Positions 45,113 to 54,077 of a stretch of DNA of 64,000 bases are shown here, piece after piece (the first letter of the stretch is position 1; every line of letters starts with the position of its first letter). Both the position numbers and the translations under genes were made by a program. The notes beneath the pieces are model-generated. The model ran no database searches. It saw nothing but the letters and a program-made list of their open reading frames with translations, and had not been told where the DNA came from. The stretch comes from Limisoma sp963601185 (lineage in GTDB: Bacteria; Bacteroidota; Bacteroidia; Bacteroidales; Muribaculaceae): NCBI GenBank assembly GCA_963601185.1, contig CAVCEE010000015.1, positions 4,251-68,250 of the forward strand, given 5' to 3'.

Positions 45113-46609
45113 ATGAAACGGATTTTCTACATATCATTGTTCTTGACCGCCGCGACGGCATCGGCACAACAAGCCGACGTGCAGACACGGTGGATGGACA
45201 ACAGTCTGCTGCGCCGCAATGTGGCGACGGTGCGCTACGAGAACCCGGCAATGATGAAGAACCGCTACGATGCTTCGCTCACAACCATCGGTGCTTCGTG
45301 GCTCTTCGACACGCAGGAGCAGGCACGCTCCATCGAAGAGGGCGACGGCAGCAACCGTGCCGACATCTCGGCGGAGGCGTACATCAAGAAGGGGAAAAAC
45401 GACATCTGGGGCGAGGCTGGCTACTCCATCGGTCAACGCCGCAACGTGTTGCTCAACGAGTCGTCAGACTACAGCCGCATCTATCCTTACGTCACTGCCG
45501 ACCTTGTTGGTGGCGACCTTCACGAGGAGACCTACCGCTTCAGCGGCGGCTTTGCCCACACGCTGAAAAACGGCATAACTCTCGGTGCTTCGGCGGGCTA
45601 CAAGGCTTTGCTTGCCTACCGCACCATCGACCCCCGTCCGCGCAACCTCACGAGCGACCTCGATTTTGCGGTGGGAATGAAATGGAAATGGCTCGACGTG
45701 GCTCTCAAAGCCGGCAAATACAAGCAGACCAATGTGGTGAAGTTCTACAACGAGACATACCAGCCGACTGTCTACCACGCCACTGGTCTCGGCACTGACT
45801 ACTACCGCTTCCGCGGCACCAACACCAACACTTACTACAACGGCCGTGATTTCGGTGCGCAGATTGGCGCATCGCTGCAAGCCGGCAAGACTGAAGCCGG
45901 GGTGACTGCCGCCTACGACTATTTCGGGTTTGACAAAATCATATCATCGCTCAACGAACTGCCTATGGCATCGGTCGGCGAGCGCACTTACAATATAACC
46001 GCCTATGCTCTCTTACGCCCGGCGCAGGGCCACAGCATCGCCGTAGAGGTGAATGCAAGCCGCGGTCGCCGCGACGGCAACGAGAACATCTTCGGCGAGG
46101 CCGAAAACAACATCTACCCGGAGATTGCATCTCTCCTGATGTTCCGCCGCACGCAGACGGAGGCTACAGCAAAGGTTTCCTATGAATATTTGCGCAAGTC
46201 ACTTCGACTGCAAATGGACGCAACGGCTGGCTATGCCACCGACCGCTGGCGCTACACGGAGCCGGAACGGCGTATGGAGGTAAACCACCCCATAGTGGGC
46301 TTCGGCGCAACACTGTCGTGGATGACTGGTCGCTGCACGCTGTCGCCTTTCGCATCGGTGACGGCGGTGATGAGCAACGATGCCTTGTGGAGCAGACCGG
46401 AGTCGTCGCAGTCGGTACTCGACGCATCGGCTGAACGGCAGTATCAGATGCTTGCCGACACCGACACGCACTACTCCGCCGGACTCCGTGCGGACTGCCG
46501 CATCAAGGACGGTCTCGGCATATTCTGCCGCCTCGTCTACGACGGCAAGCATTATGCCGGCAGCCTTACGGCAAAGGGGGGCACGGCTACAATAGGACTA
46601 ATTTTTTAA
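45113..46609 (+). CDS. DUF6850-type outer-membrane beta-barrel protein
   Basis: The 498-aa protein has a signal peptide ending ATASAQ. Repeated amphipathic strands with acidic turns follow (GASAGYKALLAYRTIDPRPRN, DLDFAVGMKWKWLDVALKAGKYKQ) and an end strand GGTATIGLIF. The order TonB receptor-DUF4876-DUF6850 is a recognised Bacteroidales arrangement. Size suggests about 18 strands. It could provide a second pore or anchor for the receptor partner; no biochemical role is known to me. Confidence 0.82.
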   Translation: MKRIFYISLFLTAATASAQQADVQTRWMDNSLLRRNVATVRYENPAMMKNRYDASLTTIGASWLFDTQEQARSIEEGDGSNRADISAEAYIKKGKNDIWGEAGYSIGQRRNVLLNESSDYSRIYPYVTADLVGGDLHEETYRFSGGFAHTLKNGITLGASAGYKALLAYRTIDPRPRNLTSDLDFAVGMKWKWLDVALKAGKYKQTNVVKFYNETYQPTVYHATGLGTDYYRFRGTNTNTYYNGRDFGAQIGASLQAGKTEAGVTAAYDYFGFDKIISSLNELPMASVGERTYNITAYALLRPAQGHSIAVEVNASRGRRDGNENIFGEAENNIYPEIASLLMFRRTQTEATAKVSYEYLRKSLRLQMDATAGYATDRWRYTEPERRMEVNHPIVGFGATLSWMTGRCTLSPFASVTAVMSNDALWSRPESSQSVLDASAERQYQMLADTDTHYSAGLRADCRIKDGLGIFCRLVYDGKHYAGSLTAKGGTATIGLIF

Positions 46610-46634
46610 TAACCCTATAAAAAACAGAAAGACG

Positions 46635-48392
46635 ATGAAAAAATCATTACTCGTTTCTTTGTCGCTCGCAGCAGTAGCCTTCACCGGCTTTGCTCAAGAC
46701 GAGCCGCAATTGATTATGCCTACTTTAAACTGGGCAACAGTAATCAATGGTAGTGCCGCCACTACCCCAGAGGGCCTCGCGCCTACTGCCGACGGTGCTT
46801 ACCTCGTTTCCAATTTCACAAGCAAGGGCACTGACGAAACTGCCACTTGGGTGAACTTCGGTGCTGCCGAGAAGGTGGCTTTCGGCGCTACCAACAAGGC
46901 AACCTCGGGCAACAACAACTTGCTCGTCACTAAGGTCAACAACCAGGGCGAAGGCGTTTGGCACGTTTATTCGAAGAACGGCCGCGTAAGCAACGCTTCT
47001 GTCGCTGCCACTTCCGACGGTGGCGTAGTCGTTGCCGCTTCAATGACATTCACTGCCTTCAACAGCAAGGACGAAAGCGACGTGCCTGCAAACTCAATCC
47101 TCGACCTCGTTGATGCTGACAACCACACAACGACCATCGAGAAGACTTTCGCCAACTCGTCGGTCTACGACATCGTAGTACTCAAGATTTCTGCCAACGG
47201 TCATCTTGAATGGGCAAAACAAATCGTGGCTGAAGACGGCTCTTCGCTCAACGCAAAGGTTGCTGTAGATGACAACGACAACATCTACCTCGGCGGCCAG
47301 CACGGCGCTGCCCTCACTATCGGCGACAACACTGTGCCTGCACGCTCGGCAAAGTCGCTCTATCTCGTGAAACTCGACAACGCCGGCAACTTCGTGAAGA
47401 ATTTCGACATCACCGGCACAGATGCTGAAGACTATATCGACGCTGTGACCTTCGCCAACGGCAAACTCTATGTTGCCGGCCGCGTGAAAGGAGTCGATGG
47501 AGGCGAAGTAAAATTCGGCGACAACGCCTTCTCCCCAACAATCTTCGACGACGTGTTTGCAGCAGCGTTCGACACTGACCTCAACGTTTCTTGGGTTACC
47601 TTCGCCTATGCCTCTGCAGCATCCGACGGCAAGCACACCACACAAGTGAAGAGCATAGACTTCTCCGACGGCCGCGTACACGTTTCCGGCATCTTCAAGG
47701 GCGGATTCTGCAAGATTCTTCACGGCGGCGAGTTTGTAGCAACCTCAAGCACCACAATGGAAGGCTATATGCTCAAATTCGACAGTGAGACAGGCGAAAT
47801 CTCAGGCGTTTCGTCGGAATCAGAAGGCATCTCAGGCTACTTCGCATCACTCTCGAAAGGCGATATGACCTACATTGCAGGCTACAGCATTGCAGACTCT
47901 GATTTCCAAGGCGCAATCCTCAACATCGACAGTGAAGCCAACAGTCTTGAGCCTGGCGATGGCGAGGAGACGGACGGCACAGGTATCGAGATCGCATCGA
48001 CCATCAACGCAAAGAGTGCAGGCTATCCAACCACATTCTGCGCCAAGTTCTATGGCAACACCCTCTACTATGCAGTGCGCGCCAAGGGCGAAGGTCTCAG
48101 CATCACTGGCAAGCCTGTTGCCTACACCAACCAGACAGACTTCACTGCTGCATTGTTCTCACTCGATCTTAGCGAAATCTACGGCGGCGTGAACAAGGTG
48201 GTTGCCGATAGCAAGGTGAAGGCATACGGTGTTGACGGCGCAGTACACGTAAGCGCATCAGAGCCTGCTACCGTAGCGGTCTACAACGTAGCCGGCCAGA
48301 AAGTGGCACAGCAGACAGTCAACGGCGAAACAACAATCGCCCTCCCTGCAGGCTTCTATGTAGTAAACAACACAAAAGTAATCGTGAAATAA
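46635..48392 (+). CDS. Secreted beta-propeller-like protein with C-terminal sorting-type domain
   Basis: The 585-aa protein has a signal peptide ending FTGFAQ. The body contains repeats in the style of 'SBBP' beta-propellers: YDIVVLKISANGHLEWAKQI, DDNDNIYLGGQHG, LYLVKLDNAGNFVKNFDI, and YVAGRVKG. The last about 65 residues (VYNVAGQKVAQQTVNGETTI...GFYVVNNTKVIVK) match the type 9 secretion C-terminal domain pattern, implying export across the outer membrane and cell-surface anchoring. It ends the TonB receptor operon, 25 bases after DUF6850. Whether this strain has a type 9 system cannot be judged here. Confidence 0.78.
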   Translation: MKKSLLVSLSLAAVAFTGFAQDEPQLIMPTLNWATVINGSAATTPEGLAPTADGAYLVSNFTSKGTDETATWVNFGAAEKVAFGATNKATSGNNNLLVTKVNNQGEGVWHVYSKNGRVSNASVAATSDGGVVVAASMTFTAFNSKDESDVPANSILDLVDADNHTTTIEKTFANSSVYDIVVLKISANGHLEWAKQIVAEDGSSLNAKVAVDDNDNIYLGGQHGAALTIGDNTVPARSAKSLYLVKLDNAGNFVKNFDITGTDAEDYIDAVTFANGKLYVAGRVKGVDGGEVKFGDNAFSPTIFDDVFAAAFDTDLNVSWVTFAYASAASDGKHTTQVKSIDFSDGRVHVSGIFKGGFCKILHGGEFVATSSTTMEGYMLKFDSETGEISGVSSESEGISGYFASLSKGDMTYIAGYSIADSDFQGAILNIDSEANSLEPGDGEETDGTGIEIASTINAKSAGYPTTFCAKFYGNTLYYAVRAKGEGLSITGKPVAYTNQTDFTAALFSLDLSEIYGGVNKVVADSKVKAYGVDGAVHVSASEPATVAVYNVAGQKVAQQTVNGETTIALPAGFYVVNNTKVIVK

Positions 48393-48408
48393 TCACGCCA
48401 ACCCAACC

Positions 48409-48447
48409 ACAAGGGGCTGCACCACACCGGCGCAGCCCCTTGTTTTA
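48409..48447 (+). terminator. Rho-independent terminator of the TonB receptor operon
   Basis: ACAAGGGGCTGC (48409-48420) pairs perfectly with GCAGCCCCTTGT (48432-48443), followed by TTTA. Confidence 0.85.
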
Positions 48448-48468
48448 TGTTTGCCTTGTTGAAATAGC

Positions 48469-48500
48469 AAGAGGTCAACCCGGTGTCGGATTGACCTCTT
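48469..48500 (-). terminator. Terminator hairpin after tRNA-Leu(TAG)
   Basis: AAGAGGTCAA pairs with TTGACCTCTT (10 bp, 12-base loop). In the minus direction it lies 7 bases past the mature tRNA 3' end. The U-run is weak. Confidence 0.5.
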
Positions 48501-48506
48501 TCGCTG

Positions 48507-48588
48507 TGCGCATGAAGGGACTCGAACCCCCACGACTTACGTCACTAGATCCTAAGTCTAGCGCGGCTACCAATTACGCCACATGCGC
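48507..48588 (-). tRNA. tRNA-Leu (anticodon TAG)
   Basis: The minus strand folds as an 82-nt class II tRNA: acceptor GCGCATG/CATGCGC with discriminator A, D-arm containing AATTGGTAG, anticodon stem CTAGA/TCTAG with loop CTTAGGA (anticodon TAG), a long variable arm, and T-loop GGTTCGAGTCC. CCA is not encoded. Confidence 0.95.
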
Positions 48589-48719
48589 AAATCAATCGCA
48601 AAGATAGCGCAAACTTTTGATTTTGCCAAATCTGCGGCGCAAAATCTGCCGCAATGGGATTTTTCGACTGCACCAGTGCAATTTAACTAAATTGTTATTT
48701 TACGGTTGATGCGTCTTCC

Positions 48720-48727
48720 TATCTTTG
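48720..48727 (+). promoter_or_regulatory. -7 box of the porin promoter
   Basis: TATCTTTG, 28 bases before the ATG at 48755. Confidence 0.6.
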
Positions 48728-48754
48728 CGGCAATCATTTAACAGTCTTTATTTT

Positions 48755-49801
48755 ATGACACTACACCTACACGCGCTTCTGCCGCTGGCTTTGATTTGTA
48801 TCGCCAGCGTACCTGCGGTTGCGCAATCCGACAGCACTGCCGTAAAACAAGAGAAAGTGAACTATATGCCAAGCATCCACGGCACAGTAAGAGGCAAGTT
48901 TGAATACCAGACCGAGGAGGGCGAAAGCCGCTTTGAGGTACGCAACGCCCGTCTGAGCGTAGACGGCAAGGTGGCGCGCGCCGTGGAATACAAGGCTGAG
49001 ATTGACCTCTGCGACGAGGGAAAAATCAAGATGCTTGACGCCTACACACGTATCAAGCCGTTCACCGGCTTTTCCGTCACACTCGGACAGATGCGAGTGC
49101 CTTTCACCATCGACGCGCACCGCTCGCCCCATCAGCAATACTTCGCCAACCGTTCGTTCATCGCCAAGCAAGTGGGCAACGTGCGCGATGTGGGTCTGAC
49201 GGTAGGCTACAAGATTGATGGCAGACTGCCCATCATCCTCGACGCAGGACTTTTCAACGGTTCGGGGCTGACCAATCAGAAGGATTTCTGGACAAAGAAG
49301 ATCAACTTCTCCGCCAAGGCGCAGTTCTTGCTTCCCGAAGGCTTCAATATCACGCTCAGCACACAAAAGGTTAGTCCCAACAGCAACACTATTATGATGT
49401 ACGACGCCGGGGCATACTGGCAGAAATGCGGATGGCACATCGAGGCGGAGTACCTGTTCAAGCATTATTCTAACAACGCTTTCGACAATGTGCATTCGTT
49501 CAACAGTTTCGTGAACTACGACATTGCTCTCAAAAGCGGCAAACTCGTGAAAAAGATTTCGCCACTCGTGAGATATGACTTTATGACCGACCATAGCGAC
49601 GGCACACTCGACGACAACGGCAAAATGGTGCTGACCGACTACAAGCGTTCGCGCATCACCGCCGGCATCACCGTAAGCCTTGCCAAGCCTTTCATCTCCG
49701 ACATCCGACTGAACTACGAGAAGTATTTCTACGGCGACAATGCCGTGCCCAAAACCTCGGAAAAGGACAAGATTGTACTCGAAATCATGACCCGATTCTG
49801 A
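48755..49801 (+). CDS. Porin (phosphate-selective porin O/P-like)
   Basis: The 348-aa form starts at 48755 (MTLHLHALLPLALICIASV), with a signal peptide ending AVAQS. Strands in the OprP/OprO style follow: RGKFEYQTEEGESRFEVRNARLSVDGKV, AYTRIKPFTGFSVTLGQMRVPF, LTVGYKIDGRLPIILDAGLFNG. The closing strand DKIVLEIMTRF ends in Phe as expected for outer-membrane insertion by BamA. It is single-gene between its promoter and the next one at 49853-49860. Phosphate specificity is a family label, not shown here. Confidence 0.82.
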   Translation: MTLHLHALLPLALICIASVPAVAQSDSTAVKQEKVNYMPSIHGTVRGKFEYQTEEGESRFEVRNARLSVDGKVARAVEYKAEIDLCDEGKIKMLDAYTRIKPFTGFSVTLGQMRVPFTIDAHRSPHQQYFANRSFIAKQVGNVRDVGLTVGYKIDGRLPIILDAGLFNGSGLTNQKDFWTKKINFSAKAQFLLPEGFNITLSTQKVSPNSNTIMMYDAGAYWQKCGWHIEAEYLFKHYSNNAFDNVHSFNSFVNYDIALKSGKLVKKISPLVRYDFMTDHSDGTLDDNGKMVLTDYKRSRITAGITVSLAKPFISDIRLNYEKYFYGDNAVPKTSEKDKIVLEIMTRF

Positions 49802-49852
49802 TTCCTGGCGGCAAAAAATGGAGGACTGATGACTTTTTTTCACGGAAAGTTT

Positions 49853-49860
49853 TAACTTTG
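49853..49860 (+). promoter_or_regulatory. -7 box of the DUF3298 lipoprotein promoter
   Basis: TAACTTTG, 40 bases before the ATG at 49900. Confidence 0.55.
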
Positions 49861-49899
49861 CCATAATTATTCAGTCTAACATTAAAAACAAATCTTAAG

Positions 49900-50733
49900 A
49901 TGAAGAAACTATTGATTATGGCAGCCGTGGCACTTGCAGTTGCAGGTTGCGGCAAAAACGACAAGCCGGCTGAAGAGGTCGACAAGACCGGCATTTGCCA
50001 ATTCCACACCGTGGAACTCGACAAGAAAAGCGAACTCCAGTTTCCCGACAGCCTGAAAGATCTCGCCAACGGGATGAAAATCTACACCCACATAACAGCC
50101 AACGTGTGCTGGCCCGACTCGCTCAGCGGCAATGCCCCGAAGGAATTGCAGGACTCGCTGCTGTCGAAGGCTTTCGGCACTTACCGTGCAGCCAACCTCA
50201 ACGCCTCGCTGTCCAACCTCACGTCCGCCCCACTGGGATTTGAGGACGAGAAGGGCGTGAAGCAGAAAGCAGTGAAGGCAATCCCTGATTTGAGCGAAAC
50301 GATGGGACAACAATACACCTACAACTTGTCGGCAACACCAAGTTACATCGGCACCCATCTGATTACCTACAGCATCAGCATGTCGTCGTATCTCGGCGGA
50401 GCGCACGGCTACTACGCCACAACATATCTTAATTACGACATCGACAAGGGTCAGGTGCTCACCGTAGGCCGCCTGTTCTCCGACGTTGACGGACTCAAGG
50501 CAGCCATTATGCGCGACGCACAGCAAAATCCCGACTATGCTGGCAACCTGCTTGTGGACAAAATTCCGTCGGTAGACAACTTCTTTGTCGATGGAGCGAT
50601 GATCTCGTTTGTCTACAATCCTTATGAGGTGGCATGCTACGCCGCCGGCATCGTCACCGTGTCGCTTCCAATCCACGAAGTGCGCGACTACATGTCGGAC
50701 TACGGCAAGAAACTTTTCCCCGAAGAGGAATAG
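49900..50733 (+). CDS. DUF3298-type lipoprotein
   Basis: The 277-aa protein has lipoprotein signal LAVAGCGKN (Cys near 18). After a DUF4163-like stretch, the DUF3298 core is recognisable: SYSISMSSYLGGAHGYYATTYLNYDIDKGQVLTVGRLF near residues 160-198, followed by NFFVDGAMISFVYNPYEVACYAAG, a pattern shared with the RsiV anti-sigma extracytoplasmic domain, which binds lysozyme in Bacillus. Whether this protein binds lysozyme is unknown. It stands alone with a promoter at 49853-49860 and a terminator at 50757-50793. Confidence 0.83.
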   Translation: MKKLLIMAAVALAVAGCGKNDKPAEEVDKTGICQFHTVELDKKSELQFPDSLKDLANGMKIYTHITANVCWPDSLSGNAPKELQDSLLSKAFGTYRAANLNASLSNLTSAPLGFEDEKGVKQKAVKAIPDLSETMGQQYTYNLSATPSYIGTHLITYSISMSSYLGGAHGYYATTYLNYDIDKGQVLTVGRLFSDVDGLKAAIMRDAQQNPDYAGNLLVDKIPSVDNFFVDGAMISFVYNPYEVACYAAGIVTVSLPIHEVRDYMSDYGKKLFPEEE

Positions 50734-50756
50734 CCACGATGTAAAATAACTGTAAC

Positions 50757-50793
50757 AACGGACTCCAGGGCATGGTCTTGAAGTCCGTTTTTA
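50757..50793 (+). terminator. Rho-independent terminator of the DUF3298 gene
   Basis: AACGGACT (50757-50764) pairs with AGTCCGTT (50782-50789), followed by TTTATATTATTT. Confidence 0.7.
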
Positions 50794-50837
50794 TATTATT
50801 TAGGTATGAAATCCGTTGCCGTATAGTTTTTTTTGTC

Positions 50838-50845
50838 TAATTTTG
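50838..50845 (+). promoter_or_regulatory. -7 box of the topA promoter, with -33 element
   Basis: TAATTTTG has a CCGTTG at 50813-50818 separated by 19 bases, matching the Bacteroidetes -33/-7 spacing. It is 31 bases before the topA ATG. Confidence 0.6.
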
Positions 50846-50875
50846 CGGCGCAAAAACAAGAGAGGAATAATTGAT

Positions 50876-53215
50876 ATGCCGAAAAATTTAGTAATTGTCG
50901 AGTCTCCTGCAAAGGCCAAGACAATTGAAAAGTTTCTGGGAAACGACTATAAGGTTATGTCGAGTTACGGACACATCCGCGACTTGAAGAAGAAAGACTT
51001 CAGCATCGACGTAGATGACAACTACAAGCCCATCTACGAGATTCCGGCCGACAAGAAAGAGTTGGTGAAGCAACTCAAGAGCGAATCGAAAAAGGCAGAC
51101 ATGGTCTGGCTCGCTTCCGATGAGGACCGCGAGGGAGAGGCCATCGCCTGGCATCTCTATGAAGTGCTCGGGCTCACACCGGAAAAGACCAAGCGCATAG
51201 TGTTTCACGAAATCACCAAGGATGCAATCCTCCACGCCATCGAAAATCCCCGCACCATCGACATCGACCGCGTAAACGCCCAGCAGGCACGCCGCGTGCT
51301 CGACCGCATCGTAGGCTTCGAACTGTCGCCGGTGTTGTGGAAGAAAATCAAGCCGGCACTGTCGGCAGGACGCGTGCAGAGCGTGGCAGTGCGTCTCATC
51401 GTGGAGCGCGAAAAGGAAATCAAGAATTTCAAGGCAGAAGAGTACTACCGCGTTGTGGCTCTACTCCACACCGCCAACTCCCCACAACCTATCCGTGCAG
51501 AGTTGAACAAGCGACTTCCCGACAAAGCCTCGGCAATGGCATTCCTCGAATCGTGCAAGGACGCAACGTTCAGCATCAGCGACCTCACGGTCAAGCCACT
51601 GAAAAAATCTCCGGCAGCACCGTTCACCACCTCGACCCTACAGCAGGAAGCCTCACGCAAACTCGGTTTCCCGGTGTCGTTGACTATGATGGTGGCACAG
51701 AAACTCTACGAAGCCGGACACATCACCTACATGCGTACCGACAGCGTAAACCTCTCATCGCTTGCACTCGGTACCATCAAGCAGGAAATCACTGGTTCGC
51801 TCGGCGAGAACTACTATAAACTCCGCAACTACCACACAACGAGCAAGGGCGCACAGGAGGCACACGAAGCCATCCGTCCTACCTACATAGCCCACCACGA
51901 GATCTCCGGCACGGCTCAGGAGCAACGCCTCTACGACCTTATCTGGAAGCGTACAATCGCCACACAGATGGCTGATGCCGTGATTGAGAAGACCACGGTG
52001 GAAGTGAGCATCTCCGGTCGCAAGGAGAAATTTGTAGCCACTGGTGAGGTTGTGAAGTTCGATGGTTTTCTCCACGTCTATATGGAGTCAATCGACGATG
52101 AAGATGAATCGGATGCCGACGACGGACGTCTGCCTAAGATGGAAACCGGCGAAACGCTCTCCCTCGACCGTGTTGACGCAACGCAGCGCTTCACCCAGCA
52201 GCCTGCGCGCTACTCCGAGGCATCGCTCGTGAAGAAACTCGAAGAACTCGGCATCGGCCGACCTTCTACATACGCCCCTACAATCTCGACCATCCAGAAC
52301 CGCGACTATGTGGAGAAAGGCGAGAAAGAGGGCACTAAACACGACTTCTGCCTGCTCACGCTCAAAGGCGGCTCTATCGGCGAGTCAAAGAAAACCGAAT
52401 CGGTGGGCAGCGAGAAAAACAAACTCATTCCTACCGATGTGGGTATGGTCGTAAATGACTTCCTTATGGACTATTTCCCAGATATTATGGACTACAACTT
52501 CACTGCCAACGTCGAGGAGAAATTTGACCATATCGCTGAAGGACAGACCAAATGGAACGACGAGATTTCGGCATTCTACAAGGTGTTTCACCCGGAAGTG
52601 GACAAAATCACCAATCTCCGTCTGGAGCACAAGGTGGGCGAGCGCGTACTCGGCACTGACCCAAAGACAGGCAAGGAGGTTTCGGTGAAAATCGGCCGCT
52701 TCGGCCCGCTCGTGCAACTCGGATCGACCGACAGCGAAGACAAGCCTCAGTTTGCATCGCTGCTCAAAGGTCAGTCGGTAGCCGACATCACCCTCGAGGA
52801 GGCATTGAAACTCTTCGAACTGCCGCGCACCGTAGGCGAGTATGAAGGCGAGACCGTCACTGCCGCCATCGGACGCTTCGGCCCGTATGTGAAGTACGGC
52901 AAGATGTTTGTCTCCATCCCTAAGACACTGACTCCGCAAGCAATAACGATTGACGAAGCGATAACGCTCATCAAGAACAAGGCCGAGGCTGACAAGAAGC
53001 GTGTAGTAAAGACCTTTGCCGAAGAGCCGGAACTAGAAATCCTCAACGGCCCTTACGGAGTGTATATCTCCTACAAGAAGAAAAACTACAAGATTCCGAA
53101 GGACAAGGACGCCGCTGCACTGACCGTCGACGACTGCAAAGCCATCATCGAAGAGGCAGCCAACGCGCCCAAGAAGCCTCGCCGCACGGCAGCGCGCCGC
53201 ACAACAAAGAAATAG
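50876..53215 (+). CDS. topA: DNA topoisomerase I
   Basis: The 779-aa type IA enzyme starts at 50876 (MPKNLVIVESPAKAKTIEKFLG). The TOPRIM acidic motif is DEDREGEAIAWHL and the catalytic tyrosine lies in ITYMRTDSVNLS. Two or three C-terminal repeats (IGRFGPLVQLG, IGRFGPYVKYG, GPYGVYISYKK) replace zinc fingers, and the tail is KKPRRTAARRTTKK, a basic DNA-binding end. It relaxes negative supercoils. BirA follows 5 bases after its stop. Confidence 0.98.
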   Translation: MPKNLVIVESPAKAKTIEKFLGNDYKVMSSYGHIRDLKKKDFSIDVDDNYKPIYEIPADKKELVKQLKSESKKADMVWLASDEDREGEAIAWHLYEVLGLTPEKTKRIVFHEITKDAILHAIENPRTIDIDRVNAQQARRVLDRIVGFELSPVLWKKIKPALSAGRVQSVAVRLIVEREKEIKNFKAEEYYRVVALLHTANSPQPIRAELNKRLPDKASAMAFLESCKDATFSISDLTVKPLKKSPAAPFTTSTLQQEASRKLGFPVSLTMMVAQKLYEAGHITYMRTDSVNLSSLALGTIKQEITGSLGENYYKLRNYHTTSKGAQEAHEAIRPTYIAHHEISGTAQEQRLYDLIWKRTIATQMADAVIEKTTVEVSISGRKEKFVATGEVVKFDGFLHVYMESIDDEDESDADDGRLPKMETGETLSLDRVDATQRFTQQPARYSEASLVKKLEELGIGRPSTYAPTISTIQNRDYVEKGEKEGTKHDFCLLTLKGGSIGESKKTESVGSEKNKLIPTDVGMVVNDFLMDYFPDIMDYNFTANVEEKFDHIAEGQTKWNDEISAFYKVFHPEVDKITNLRLEHKVGERVLGTDPKTGKEVSVKIGRFGPLVQLGSTDSEDKPQFASLLKGQSVADITLEEALKLFELPRTVGEYEGETVTAAIGRFGPYVKYGKMFVSIPKTLTPQAITIDEAITLIKNKAEADKKRVVKTFAEEPELEILNGPYGVYISYKKKNYKIPKDKDAAALTVDDCKAIIEEAANAPKKPRRTAARRTTKK

Positions 53216-53220
53216 CAGCA

Positions 53221-54000
53221 ATGACGAAGCCGACCTACGTGCATCTGGAATCCATACGTTCAACCAACACCTATGTGGCTGAACACGCCGCCGATATGGC
53301 GCACGGCACCGTTGTCTACGCCGACTGCCAGACGGCAGGACGCGGACAGCGCGGCAACTCGTGGGAAAGCGCCGATTTCCGCAACATCACTATGACGATG
53401 CTACTGCGCCCCACTGTCGTTAAGCCGAGTTGCCAGTTCTGGCTTTCGGAAGCCGTTGCGCTGGCAGTGGTCCACACCCTCGACCGCTACGTCGATGAGG
53501 GCGTGAGCGTGAAGTGGCCTAACGACATCTACTGGCACGACAAGAAAATCTGCGGCATTCTTGTGGAGCATTCGCTTTCAGGCGGCGCAATCGTGCACAC
53601 GATTGCTGGCATCGGACTGAACGTCAATCAGGAAGCGTTCGTTTCCAACGCCCCTAACCCAGTGTCGCTCCGGCAGATCGTCGGGCACGACACACCGCTC
53701 GACGAGGTGCTACATTTCCTCTCCGAAGAATTGCTCCGGCTTGCCGACAGTCTACCCGACAATGCTCCGTCTCTCCATCAGGAGTTTCTCAGCCGCCTCT
53801 ACCGTTGCCGTGGATTTCACACCTACCGCAACATCGAGCCGCGCGAGGCTGACAGTCTCGAGGGAGGAGAGACCTTCGAGGCAGAGATTGCCGACGTTGC
53901 CTCCGACGGCATCCTCACCCTCCGGCTTGCCGACGGCCGCGAGCCGCGCTACGCCTTCAAGGAAGTGGAGTTTGTAATCCCGAAACAAACGGAAAAATAG
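53221..54000 (+). CDS. birA: Biotin--[acetyl-CoA-carboxylase] ligase
   Basis: The 259-aa protein lacks the N-terminal DNA-binding domain of the Escherichia coli repressor and is therefore a catalytic-only ligase. It has the biotinyl-AMP loop TAGRGQRGNSWES near residues 37-49, the lysine-containing VSVKWPNDIYWHDKKICGILVE, and GIGLNVNQEAF. A small SH3-like C-terminal domain closes the chain. It attaches biotin to carboxylases in the cytoplasm and begins 5 bases after topA, with which it is probably co-transcribed. Confidence 0.95.
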   Translation: MTKPTYVHLESIRSTNTYVAEHAADMAHGTVVYADCQTAGRGQRGNSWESADFRNITMTMLLRPTVVKPSCQFWLSEAVALAVVHTLDRYVDEGVSVKWPNDIYWHDKKICGILVEHSLSGGAIVHTIAGIGLNVNQEAFVSNAPNPVSLRQIVGHDTPLDEVLHFLSEELLRLADSLPDNAPSLHQEFLSRLYRCRGFHTYRNIEPREADSLEGGETFEAEIADVASDGILTLRLADGREPRYAFKEVEFVIPKQTEK

Positions 54001-54077
54001 GCCATAATTTCAGTGCTCAAGGTGTTGTTTTTGTTGGCGAAAAAAACTAACTTTACGTCAACAAAAATCTGAATACG

